From: Morinoia aosen
Lineage: Eukaryota > Arthropoda > Malacostraca > Amphipoda > Talitridae
Assembly: GCA_030386875.1 (NCBI GenBank)
Contig: CM059566.1
Location: forward strand, 39,034,068 to 39,098,067
Reading direction: 5' to 3'
DNA length: 64,000 bases
Shown: positions 9,650 through 20,820 of the stretch, piece after piece
Layout: each line of letters begins with the position of its first letter
How positions within the stretch are numbered: the stretch's first letter is position 1
Position numbers and translations under genes: made by a program
The notes under the pieces: generated by a model
The model's input: the letters and a program-made list of their open reading frames with translations, nothing else
Told to the model about the DNA's origin: nothing
The model's database searches: none

Positions 9650-12600
9650 GCAATTTTATTTTATTTTCCTTTTTTGTATTTTTTACTTCTGTTTTACCCT
9701 TTTTTAATTTTTTGTACTTTTTTTACTTCTAATTTTTGTTTCCTTTTGTTCTTGTTCCTTTGTTTGACTTTATGGCTTTGTCTTTATGACTTTTACTTTT
9801 TATGACTTTTTGTAATTTTTTGACTTTTTTTACAGGTTTTGACTTTTTACTTCTTTTACAGGTTTTGACTTTTTACTTTCTGTACAGGTTTTGACTTTTT
9901 ACTTTGTTTACAGGTTTTGACTTTTTACTTTTTTGTACTTGTTTGTACTTTTTAGTATTTTTTTCCTTTTTTTTACTTTTTCTTCCCCTCAGGGGGATAT
10001 AACTATTGTATCTATGGGAATCAGTGCTCCCAGGGGGAGTATGTAAGGGCCCGAGCTAAAGGTTAGGTAGGCTTTCTTTTTGTTAAAATAGAATAGGTTT
10101 TTGTTTTGTTACGGACCATCTTTTTTCGGTTCACTGCTGTCCTGTTTTTCTGCACCTACTACTTTCTTCTTCAACTTTTTCTTGTTTCATGATCTTCCTT
10201 CTTGGCTTTCTGTTTCTGTGCCTTTTCTGCATAGATTCCACGTTTCTTTAACTCCATACTAAATGGTGCCTTCTTCCTTCCTCTCTTTGGATAGCCTTTG
10301 TTGCGTATAGGGAGGCTTCAACTAACTAATAATCTAATCTAATCTTAATTTTTCTTACTTTACTTACTTGATTTTTACTTGTCTTGTACCGTTTTTTTTA
10401 CTGTTTTTTATTTTTTTTTTTACTGTTTTACTGATTTTAATTTTTTACTTTTTTTACTTATTTTTACTTAATTTTACTTTTTTTACTTTACTTTTTTTTA
10501 CTTATTTCTATTTGTTTTTTTACTATTTTTACTTCTTTTAGATTTTACTTTTTTTACTTTTTAAACTTGTTTATACTTAGTTTTTAGTTTTTTCCTTTTT
10601 TTCAATTTTTTTTACTTTCCTTTTTTTAATTTTTTTGTTATTTTCTACTTTCCTTTTCTTACTTTTTTGTTATTTTTTACTTTTTTCACTTTTTTACTTT
10701 TACTTTTTTTACTTGGTTTTTATGTTTTTACTTATTTTACTTTTTTCACTTTGTACTTTTTTCCTTTTTTTCCTTTTTTTCCTTTATGTACTTTTTTACT
10801 TTTTGTTACTTTTTTTACTTATTTTTACTTCTTCAAACTTTTTAGAATTTTTACTTTTTATACTTTTAATTCCTTTTTAACTTTTTTTACTTTTACTTTT
10901 TTTACTTTTCCTGTACTTTTTTACTTTTTCCTGTACTTTTTTAAACTTTTTCCTGTACTTTTTCCTGTCCTTTTTTTACTTTTTTTACTTTTTCCTGTAC
11001 TTTTTTTTACTTTTTCCTGTGCTTTTTTACTTTTTCCTGTGCTTTTTTCTACTTTTTCCTGTACTTTTTTCTACTTTTTCCTGTACTTTTTTTACTTTTC
11101 CCTGTACTTTTTTTACTTTTTCCTGTACTTTTTTTACTTTTTCCTGTACTTTTTTTACTTTTCCTGTACTTTTTTACTTTTTCCTGTACTTTTTTTACTT
11201 TTTCCTTTACTTTATTACTTTTTGTTTGCTTTTTTACTTTTTCCTGTACCTTTTTTACTTTTTGTTTACTTTTTTTACTTTTTCCTGTACTTTTTTTTAC
11301 TTTTTCCAGTACTTTTTTTACTTCTTCCTGTACTTTGTTACTTTTTCCTGTACTTTTTTTACTTTTTTTTACTATTTTTTCCTTTTTTTTTTTATTTACT
11401 ATTTTTTACTTTTACTTTTTCCTGTACTTTTTTTTACTTTTTCCTGTGCTTTTTTTTACTTTTTCCTGTGCTTTTTTTACTTTTTCCTGTACTTTTTTTA
11501 CTTTTTCCTGTACTTTTTTTCACTTTTTCCTGTACTTTTTTCAACTTTTTCCTGTTTTTTTTACTTTTTCCTGTACTTTTTTTTTATTTTTTCCTGTATT
11601 TTTTTTTTTATTTTTTCCTGTACTTTTTTTTTCCTGTATTTTTTTTATTTTTTCCTGTATTTTTTTTTATTTTTTCCTGTACTTTTTTTTTCCTGTACTT
11701 TTTTTTTATTTTTTCCTGTACTTTTTTTATTTTTTCCTGTACTTTTTTTTATTTTTTTTACTTTTTCCTGTACTTTTTTTACTTTTTCTTACTTTTTCCT
11801 GTACTTTTTTTACTTTTTCTTACTTTTTCCTGTACTTTTTTTGCTTTTTCCTGTCCTTTTTTTTACTTTTTTTACTTTTTCCTGTACTTTTTACACTTTT
11901 TCCTGTGCTTTTTTTTACTTTTTCCTGTACTTTTTTTACTTTATTTTCCGTTTTTACTTTTTTTACTATTTTACTTTTTCCTGTACTTTTTTTACTCCTT
12001 CCTGTACTTTTTTTTACTTTTTCCTGTTTTTTTTTTACTTTTTCCTGTACTTTTTCCTGTACTTTTTACATTTGTTTACTTCTTTTACTTTTTCCTGTAC
12101 CTTTTGTACTTTTTGTTTACTTTTTTTACTTTGTTTTACTTTTAAATTTTACTATTTTTTACTTTTTTTACTTTTTTTACTTTTTCCTGTACTTTTTTTT
12201 TACTTTTTCCTCTGCTTTTTTTTACTTTTTCCTGTACTTTTTTTAATTTTTCCTGTACTTTTTTAAACTTTTTCCTCTACTTTTTTCACCTTCTTCCTGT
12301 ACTTTTTTACTTTTTCCTGTACTTTTTTTACTTATCCCTGTACATTTTTTTTACTTTTTCCTGTACTTATTTTACTTTTTCCTGTACTTTTTTTTTACTT
12401 TTCCCTGTATTTTTTTACTTTTTTTTTCCTGTACTTTTTTTTACTTTTTCCTGTACTTTTTTTACTTTTTTTAACTTTTTCCTGTACTTTTTTTACTTTT
12501 TACTTTTTTTTACTTTTTTTATATTGTCCTGTACTTTTTTTACTTTTTCCTATACTTTTTTACTTTATTTTACTTTTTTTCTTTTCCCTGTCCTTGTTTT

Positions 12601-15600
12601 ACTTTTTCCTGTCCTTGTTTTACTTTTTCCTGTCCTTTTTTTACTCTTTCCTGTTCTTTTTTTTACTTTTTCCTGTACTTTTTTTCTTACTTTTTCCTGT
12701 ACTTTTTGTTTATTTTTTCCTCTACTTTTTGTTTATTTTTTTCTGTCCTTTTTATACTTTTTCCTGTACTTTTTTTACTTTTTCCCGTACTTTTTTTACT
12801 TTTTCCTGTTCTTTTTTTTTACTTTTTCCTGTACTTTTTCCTGTACTTTTTTACATTTGTTTACTTCTTTTACTTTTTCCTGTACCTTTTTTACTTTTTG
12901 TTTACTTTTTTTACTTTTTTTTACTTTTAAATTTTACTATTTTTTACTTTTTTACTTTGTTTACTTTTTCCTGTACTTTTTTTTACTTTTTCCTCTGCTT
13001 TCTTTTACTTTTTCCTGTATTTTTTTTAACTTTTTCCTGTACTTTTTTCACCTTCTTCCTTTACTTTTTTACTTTTTCCTGTACTTTTTTTTACTTATCC
13101 CTGTACATTTTTTTTTACTTTTTCCTGTACTTTTTTTACTTTACGTTTTTTTACTTTTTCCTGTACTTATTTTACTTTTTCCTGTACTTTTTTTTTACTT
13201 CTCCCTGTATTTTTTTTACCTTTTTTTTCCTGTACTTTTTTTTTACTTTTTCCTGTACTTTTTTTACTTTTTTTACTTTTTCCTGTATTTTTTTTTACTT
13301 TTTCCTGTAATTTTTCTACTTTTTACTTTTTTTTTACTTTTTTTATATTGTCCTGTACTTTTTTTACTTTTTCCTGTACTTTTTTACTTTATTTTACTTT
13401 TTTATTTTCCCTGTCCTTGTTTTATTTTTTCCTGTCCTTGTTTTTACTTTTTCCTGTCCTATTTTTACTTTTTCCTGTCCTATTTTTACTCTTTCCTGTT
13501 CTTTTTTTTACTTTTTCCTGTACTTTTTTTCAAACTTTTCCCTGTACTTTTTGTTTATTTTTTCCTCTACTTTTTGTTTACTTTTTTCTGTCCTTTTTAT
13601 ACTTTTTCCTGTACTTTTTTTCACTTTTTCCTGTACTTTTTTTACTTTTTCCTGTACTTTTTTTACTTTTTGTTTACTTCTTTTACTTTTTCCTGTACCT
13701 TTTTACTTTTTGTTTACTTTTTTACTTTTTTTTACTTATTTACTTTTTTTATTTTTTTTTTTACTTTTTTCTGTACTTTTTACTTTTTCCTCTGCTTTTT
13801 TTTACTTTTTCCTGTACTTTTTTTAAACTTTTTCCTTTACTTTTTTAAATTTTTTCCTGTACTTTTTAATTTTTTCCTGTACTTTTTTTTACTTTTGCCT
13901 GTACTTTTTTTTACTTTTCCCTGTATTTTTTTTTTACTTTTTTACTTTTCCCTGTATTTTTTTTCTACTTTTTTACTTTTTCCTGAACTTTTTTATACTT
14001 TTTCCTGTACTTTTTTAATTTTTCCTATACTTTTTTTCACTTTTTTGACTTTTTCCTGTACTTTTTTACTTGTAATTTTTTTTTACTTCCTGTAATTTTT
14101 TTTTTACTTCTTCCTGTAATTTTTTTTTATTTTTTCCTGTATTTTTTTTTTTACTTTTTCTTGTTTTTTTTTTACTTTTTCCTGTATTTTTTTTACTTTG
14201 TGTCCTTTTCTTTCTTTTTCCTGCACTTTTTTTTACTTTTTCCTGTACTTTTTACTTTTATTTTTTTTATGTCCTGTACTTTTTTACTTTTCCTGTACTT
14301 TTTTACTTTTCCTGTACTTTTTTACTTTATTTTACTTTTTACTTTTCCCTGTCCTTGTTTTACTTTTTCATGTCCTTTTTTTACTCTTTTCTGTCCTTTT
14401 TTCACTCTTTCCTGTTCTTTTTTTTACTTTTTCCTGTACTTTTTTTTATATTTTCCTGTACTTTTTGTTTACTTTTTCTGTCCTCTTTTTTACTTTTTCC
14501 TGTTCTTTTTTTTATATTTTCCTGTACTTTTTGTTTACTTTTTCTGTCCTTTTTATACTTTTTTCTGTACTTTTTTTTACTTTTTCCTGTACTTTTTTTC
14601 ACTTTTTCCTATACTTTTTTTTACTTTTTCCTGTACTTTTTTACTTTTTCCTGTACTTTTTTTTTACTTGTTCCTGTACTTTGTTTTCTTTTTCCTGTAC
14701 TTTTTTTTTTACTTTATTTCACTTTTTTACTTTTTCCTGTACTTTCTTACTTTTTCTTACTTTTTCCTGTACTATTTTTGCTTTTTCCTGTCATGGTTGT
14801 TACTTTTTTCTACTTTTTCCTGAACTTTTTTTACTTTTCCTGTACTTTTTTTACTTTTTCCTTTACTTTTTATATTTTTTCCTGTACTTTTTTTACTTTA
14901 TTTTCCTTTTTACTTTTTTTTACTTGTTTACTTTTTCCTGTACTTTTTACTCTTTCCTGTACTTTTTTTTACTTCCTGTACTTTTTTTTACTTTTTCCTG
15001 TACTTTTTTTACTTTTTCCTGTACTTTTTTTACTTTTTCCTGTACTTGTTTTTACTTTTCCTGTACTTTTTTACTTCTTCCTGTACATTTTTTACTTTTT
15101 CCTGTACTTATTTTTACTTTTTACTATACTTTTTTACTCTTTCCTGTACTTTTTTTTACATTTTCCTGTACTTTTTTACTCTTTCCTGTACTTTTTTTTA
15201 CTTTTTCCTGTACTTTTGTACTCTTTCCTGTACTTTTTTTTACTTTTTCCTGTACTTTTTTCTACTTTTTCCTGTACTTTTTTTACTTTTTCCTGTACTT
15301 TTTTTACTTTTTCCTGTAATTTTTTTTTTACTTTTTCCTGTACTTTTTTTTTTCCTGTACTTTTTCTTTTTCCTGGACTTTTTCTTTTTCCTGTACTTTT
15401 TTTACTTTCTTTCACTTTTTTACTTTTTCCTGTACTTTTTTTACTTCTTACTTTTTCATGTACTATTTTTGCTTTTTCCTGTCTTGTTTGTTACTTTTTT
15501 CTACTTTTTCCTGTACTTTTTTACTTTTTCCTGTACTTTTTTTACTTTTTCCTGTAATTTTTTTTATTTTTTCCTGTACTTTTTCTTTTTCCTGTTCTTT

Positions 15601-17100
15601 TTTTACTTTATATCACTTTTTTACTTTTTCCTGTACTTTTTTTACTTCCTACTTTTTCATGTACTATTTTTGCTTTTTCCTGTCTTGTTTTTTACTTTTT
15701 CTACTTTTTCCTGTACATTTTTTACTTTTTCCTGTACTTTTTTTTTACTTTTTCCTGTACTTTTTTTTACTTTTTCCTGTACTTTTTATATTTTTTCCTG
15801 TACTTTTTTTACTTTATTTTCCTTTTTCATTTTTTTTTACTTTTTTACTTTTTCCTAGACTTTTTACTCGTTCCTTTACTTTTTTTTACTTTTTCCTGTA
15901 CTGTTTTTTACTTTTTCCTGTACTTGTTTTTACTTTTCCTGTACTTTTTTACTTCTTCCTGTATTTTTTTTTATTTTTTACTGTACTTCTTTACTCTTTC
16001 CTGTACTTTTTTTACTTTTTCCTGTCCTTTTTTTCTACTTTTTCCTGTACTTTTTTACGTTTTTTACTTTTTCCTGTACTTTTTTTACTTTTTCCTGTAC
16101 TTTGTTTTACTTTTTCCTGTACTTTTTTACTTTTTCCTGTACATTGTTTTACTTTTTCCTGTACTTTTTTTAACTTTTTCCTGTAGTTTTATACTTTTTC
16201 CTGTAGTTTTTTACTTTTTCCTGTACTTTATTTATACTTTTTCCTGTACTTTAATTTTACTTTTTCCTGTACTTTCTTCTACTTCTTCCTGTACTTTCTT
16301 CTACTTTTTCCTGTACGTTTTTTTACTTTTTTTCCCTTTTTTTTCCTTTTATTTCCTTTTTTCCTTCTATTTCCTTTTTTTTCTTTTTTCCTTTTTTCCC
16401 CTTTTTTCCTTTTTTTTCCTTTTTCCTTTTTTACTTTTTTTACTTCTACTTTTTTTACTTTGTTCTGTACTGTTTTGTTTTTCCTGTACTTTTTTCTTTC
16501 CTTTGTTTCTATTCTTCTCTTTCTTTTCTTTCTTTTCTTTCTTTTCTTTTTTTTGTTACTTTTGTTACTTTATTTACTTTTGTTACTTTATTTGATTTTG
16601 TTACTTTATTTGCTTTTGTTACTTGTGTTACTTTATTTGCTTTTGTTACTTTATTTACTTTTTTCTTTTCCTTTTTTCTTTCTTTTTTCTTTTTCTTCTT
16701 TTTTCTTTTTCTTCTTTTTTCTTTTTCTTCTTTTTTCTTTTTCTTTTCTTCTTTTTTTCTTTTCTTCTTTTTTCCTTTTTTTTCTTTTTTTCCTTTTTTA
16801 CTTTTTTTTACTTTTTCCTTTTTTTACTTATTTTACTTTCTCTAATTTTTTTGTCTAACTTTTTTTACTTGTTCTTTCTTTATTTTTACTTGTTTTACAT
16901 GTTCATTTTTTATTTTTACTATTTTTACTTCTACTTTTTACTTTTTTTTACTTTTTTTTTCTTCTGTACTGTTTTGCTTTTTTCTGTACTTTTTTTACTT
17001 TTCTCTCTACCTTTTTTACTTTTTTTGTACCATTCTTCTTTCTGTACTTTACTTTTTACTTTTTTTGGACTTTTTCTACTTTTTTCTTTACTTCTTCTGT
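9650..17100 (+). repeat. 7.4-kb pyrimidine-rich simple-sequence array with higher-order repeats
   Basis: The plus strand is almost wholly T and C with isolated AC and GTAC steps. The core (about 10890-16320) repeats a unit near TTTTTTACTTTTTCCTGTAC (20-22 bp), a few hundred times. The edges are looser: (T)nACTT at 9650-10870, and TTTTCCTTTT or TTGTTACTTTAT at 16320-17100. Blocks recur on a longer scale: the CATTTGTTTACTTCTTTTAC segment at about 12069 and 12852 (and a close form near 13672), and the TGTCCTGTACTT start at about 12524, 13348 and 14270. This implies a higher-order period near 0.8-0.9 kb. Stop codons are rare only because purines are rare, so frames of up to 523 codons here are not genes. 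A SINE-like copy sits at 10008-10345. Confidence 0.95.
10008..10345 (+). mobile_element. SINE-like retroposon, copy 3, inside the T-rich array
   Basis: This is a close relative of the copy at 3069-3410. It starts TGTATCTATGGGAATCAG, shares GGGCCCGAGCT and CCATACTAAATGGTGCCTTC, and ends AATAATCTAATCTAATCT. Sequence on both sides is the T-rich array, so the element landed in it or the array expanded around it. No clear target duplication can be read in the low-complexity flanks. Confidence 0.75.
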
Positions 17101-17324
17101 TGTGTTCTTACCACAACGTAATGATCTTTCGGAACGAGGGACGCCTCAACATATTCGAAATGATTCAAATCAGCCAGAGAGAGACGTCGTTCGCCGCAAG
17201 GGCGGTTATCAGATTTCGCGAGTCGTACTAAGTAGTTATTCTTCCCTCCTTTCTATCTCTACTATACGTCGACTTCAAGATCGCAGGGGAAACAAGGACG
17301 TCAACTGACCGATTAGGGGAAATA
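17101..17324. other. Boundary sequence after the T-rich array
   Basis: Base composition returns abruptly to balanced at about 17101. A short open frame crosses this piece but resembles no family I know. I make no gene call. Confidence 0.4.
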
Positions 17325-17560
17325 CTTCACTCGGGGAGATTTGGGAAATACTTTATTCGAGGAAGTATGAAAATTTGGGAAATACTTTATTTCAGGAGAT
17401 AATTCCCCTTTGTTGGGAAATACTTTACTAGGGGAAATTTGGGAAATACTTTATTTCAGGAGATAATTCACCTTTGTTGGGAAATACTTTACTCGGGGAA
17501 ATTTGGGAAATACTGTATATGAGGAAAGACTTCACTTCAAAATACTTTAGTTGGGGAAAT
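17325..17560 (+). repeat. Tandem repeat built on GGGAAATACTTTA
   Basis: About three imperfect units of roughly 65-70 bp alternate TTTGGGAAATACTTTATTTC with AGGAGATAATTC and TTTGTTGGGAAATACTTTAC. GGGAAATACTT is the shared core and occurs seven or eight times. No coding sense is apparent. Confidence 0.75.
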
Positions 17561-17938
17561 ACAATATCTTGTTGAGCCAGGGACAGTGGACAGGATACTG
17601 TAACCGCAGAACTCTACAAGAACGGCGTTGTTCTCAGGTTTCGACATGAGTCTGGCTATAAATATGTCGAGCTCAAGTGGGTAGCGTTTCGACGAGAGGG
17701 CTAAGGTCCAGGCGTCCACAAGCACACAGTCATGCACACAAACACAAATCTCAGACACAACACAAGACACACACAAAACACATGGGAGCTCACACACACA
17801 ACACACGGGTAGGCGTGAGACGAGTACGAGCCACTTCAAACAAGCGAGGGTTAGCTTCGAAGAGGTAGGGGCTGGCTCATGGAGTCAACCGCGTCTGACT
17901 CTACCAATGAGAATCAAGGAGTAGAGGAGGCAAGGAGG
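17561..17938. other. Unassigned sequence with a CA-rich stretch
   Basis: Between about 17715 and 17810 the plus strand is rich in ACACA and ACAAA strings, an impure CA microsatellite. The rest shows no feature I can support. Confidence 0.5.
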
Positions 17939-18396
17939 TGTGGCAGAGAACGCACCAGTTACATTTCGGCAACCCGAAGCAGGCAAGATTTCCACCAATC
18001 ATAAGGGAAACACGTAATCTTTGCTTGGAAGAAGCTCGAATGTTTTGGGAAGGTTCGAGAAAATTCTGGAAGGAAACTGTGGATGATATAAGCAGCGGAG
18101 AGGAGAAGTCGGGAGGTCTTTTTGTTTCGAAGTCGCGAGAGAAGTACACGTGATCTAAGGGCTGGCGAACGTGGCGTGTCGGCCCGTCGCCGACATGCAT
18201 TTCACACAAACAGCAAATTTACATCAGAGTAAAGTTAACGTCGAAGTGTCAAGAACAAATAATCTCCTTGAAGCATATTAGCACCGCGGCGATGTTCGTT
18301 GACGACCGCTCCACAACGATTCTACGGAGGGATATTCAAGAGATGTTTCGACTTCAACACCAAGATCGTAATAACTCCCACATGTAAGCAATAACT
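17939..18396 (+). mobile_element. Possible solo or 5' LTR of a Gypsy-like element
   Basis: The segment starts TGTGGCAGAG and ends CTGCTCA. It has a TATA-like GATATAAGCAG at about 18087 and GC-richer sequence than its surroundings. It is followed after one base by TGGCGAAGTTGGCGACG, which begins with TGG like a tRNA primer-binding site. No second LTR and no gag or pol frame follows. The reading is weak and rests on shape only. Confidence 0.25.
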
Positions 18397-19680
18397 GCTC
18401 AGTGGCGAAGTTGGCGACGATGCCACGCAGCAACGAGATCTTCAGAGTTCAATCTTTTTTGGCCCTCAAACGAGAGGTGCTCGATTTGGTGCGCTGGACG
18501 AGAGCAACACCACTGAGGCGGCAGGCGGTACTCAATTTAGAGCGCTGGGCGGGAGTAACAACACTGAGGCAGCAGACCGGTGAAGATGGTCGGCATCGGA
18601 TCAACTCTACGTGTATTCTTCAGGCCGTATTGGAAACATTAGGTCATCGAAATCTACATGCTGCAAGAAAGTGTAGCACGAAATAATTGGTTTATAGGAC
18701 TCTGAAAATTATCCATGCAGTGAATTGCCAGTCAAGTAATAGGCGAAAGCAGTGTGTTCAAATTCAACGCGCTAAATTTTGTAAATGGCCCCTTTTCTGT
18801 ATTAGGTGTCGAGTTATTGTTGGGCGTGCTAATTATGGGATTAAATTGTGTTTGCTATGATGTTGTGCACTTAGCAGGAGGATGTGTTTCGGTCACAAAG
18901 CAAGAGTTCAGATGGTACATGATGCGAAGTGTTTACTAATTTTTGAACACCTTGTGGTAAGCAAAGTTCTTTGATTTTATATTGCATTATTTCCGAATGT
19001 TTCGTGTTCATGCTAGCCCATTCATCGACTATGTTTCCTGATTTTTGCACAGTGCGGAAAGTTGTTTTTGTCGTAATCCTGAAATTGTTGGGCTAGCGTT
19101 CATTGTGATAAGGAGAGCAAACTTCTCTTTTTTTTGTGTCTCATTATGTTGCTCATGTTAACCCGCTCATTTTATGCTCATGTTGCTTTAACATTTCCCT
19201 GTGCTTAAATGATTGCATTGAAATATTTTGTGTGCTCGTATGTTAATCCACGTGATCGTAAAAATAAACCAATTTTAATCTTGAATCTTTCATTGTCCAT
19301 GCTTTTATGTAGTATTCACGCGAGCACAAAGGTGTACATTATATTTACTTGTGGGGGTTGAGACTCCTCCTACGTTACGTGTAGACCAGCATTGTATCGT
19401 GACACCGAAGGAGCTGCCGGATACCAACACAAGAGAGATTCTTCACTATTATTTCTGTCATTATTCAATAGCTCATGTTAATTAGATCATCTGTGCAATT
19501 AGCGAGAATTAATGTTTCCTATTGCTCATATAATTCAATACGCTAGAATCATACATAACCGCTTGTTTGAGGAATAATCTATATTGAGATTGCAATGTAA
19601 GCTATCGTTCTGAGTCGAGCGTGAGAGCAGACGACCGCTCTCGACCTGAGTATTCAAATGTGATTTAAATACCCCATATA
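18397..19680. other. Unassigned sequence
   Basis: An open frame of 94 codons at 18402-18686 contains two similar segments (LVRWTRATPLRRQAV and LERWAGVTTLRQQT), which suggests a short internal duplication, but it matches no family I recognise. AATAAA-like strings occur near 19262. The 5' end of the downstream LINE may lie within the last few hundred bases. Confidence 0.35.
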
Positions 19681-20060
19681 TAAAAATAATCAAACTGAGA
19701 GTATAATATTCCCTCAAAAGTGAGAGTATTTAACCCTCGTTTACACAACGACCGAACTCCCTCAATCTTCAAGATGGCTAACAAACGACGCAGTACCAAC
19801 AACAGCAGCAACAACAGCATCGAGTTTCAACCGAAGTTTGGTCAACACCCTGATGTGTCTAGCCTTACGAAAGACGGTAAAGAAGTGGCTTCTGTCCTTA
19901 TAAAATACTTCGATTCAGTGATGACAAAATTTAATAGTGATATTGTTCAAATGCAAAATGAAATAAGCCACCTTAAAACGCTATTTGAAACAAAAGAAGC
20001 GGAACAAAAAAATTCTCGAAGAACAGAATGAGAAACTAGATAGCTTAAGCACGGAGGTGC

Positions 20061-20352
20061 TCTCCGTGGCACAGCGGTTAAGGGATCGGACTTGTATGCT
20101 GGAAGTCGCGGGTTCGTTCCCAGCGCTGGCGCGAAGATTTTCCCTGTTGGGTATAAGGGAAAGCTCAAGCACAATACCCCACTCAACCCAGGTGTCGGAA
20201 ATGGGTACCGGCTTTACGGGGGAACCGTCATGGTGTCCTATATATAGGCTTAGTTATAAGACATTTGAAAAACCAATGCTAAGATCATATGTATCAGGCT
20301 TGATTGGAAATAAAGCATCCCAAAGATGCCCATGTTAACCTAACCTAACCTT
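20061..20352 (+). mobile_element. tRNA-derived SINE in LINE ORF1, plus orientation
   Basis: The head carries RNA polymerase III promoter boxes: an A box in GTGGCACAGCGGTTAAGGG (about 20067-20084) and a B box GGTTCGTTCC (20111-20120). The spacing is that of a tRNA gene, but the 3' half of the tRNA is replaced by SINE body (CTGTTGGGTATAAGGG and ACTCAACCCAGGTGTCGG). The tail is TTAACCTAACCTAACC, that is (CCTAA)n. It splits ORF1 codons between STEV and RLDQ. It is not a functional tRNA. Confidence 0.85.
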
Positions 20353-20559
20353 TAACCTCCCGCCTCGACCAGTTGGAAAAAAATGATCAGCGCCGAGACA
20401 CTGAAGACAAAAAATGTACTCTCGTCATTTCTGGAAGGGAAATACCGCAATCTCATGCAGGCGAAATCTGTAAGGATACAGTCTGCCAGCTCCTGAAGGA
20501 CAAGATCAACATTGACCTCTCCGACACTGACATTACGTCAGCTACAAGAATGAGGAAAA

Positions 20560-20820
20560 AACAATAATATAATAATAATAATAATGAAGGCATCTACGGA
20601 TGCTTTATTTCCAATCAAGCCTGATACATATCACCTTGTACATTGGATTTTAAAATGCCTTATAACTAACGCGAGGACGCCATTACGCTTCCCCCCGGTC
20701 AAGACCGGTACCCATTTCAGACACCTGGGTAGAGTGGGGTATTGTGCTTGGAATTTTTCTCCTATACCCAACAGAGAAAATCGCCACTGCCAGCGCCGAG
20801 TTTCGAACCCGGAACGTAGA
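20560..20820 (-). mobile_element. tRNA-derived SINE in LINE ORF1, minus orientation, 5' truncated
   Basis: This is the reverse complement of the same SINE: AGACACCTGGGTAGAGTGGG, CCTATACCCAACAGAG and the B box as TTTCGAACCC at about 20802. The A-box end is missing or scrambled; an ACTGGGATAACTGGGAACG duplication follows. Its tail, read on the plus strand, is (AAT)n at 20562-20583, unlike the CCTAA tail of the first copy. The two copies face each other about 210 bp apart and could pair as a hairpin. Confidence 0.8.

Noticed and set aside
10635-15858. Open frames of 160-523 codons in all three plus frames, rich in Phe, Leu, Tyr and Pro-Val-Leu
   Set aside because: They arise because the array lacks purines and so cannot spell stop codons. 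All three frames are open at once, residues simply mirror the repeat unit, and no start context or family match exists.
20067-20120. A tRNA gene
   Set aside because: A and B boxes are present, but the sequence after the B box is SINE body rather than a T-arm and acceptor stem, and the same body recurs inverted nearby.
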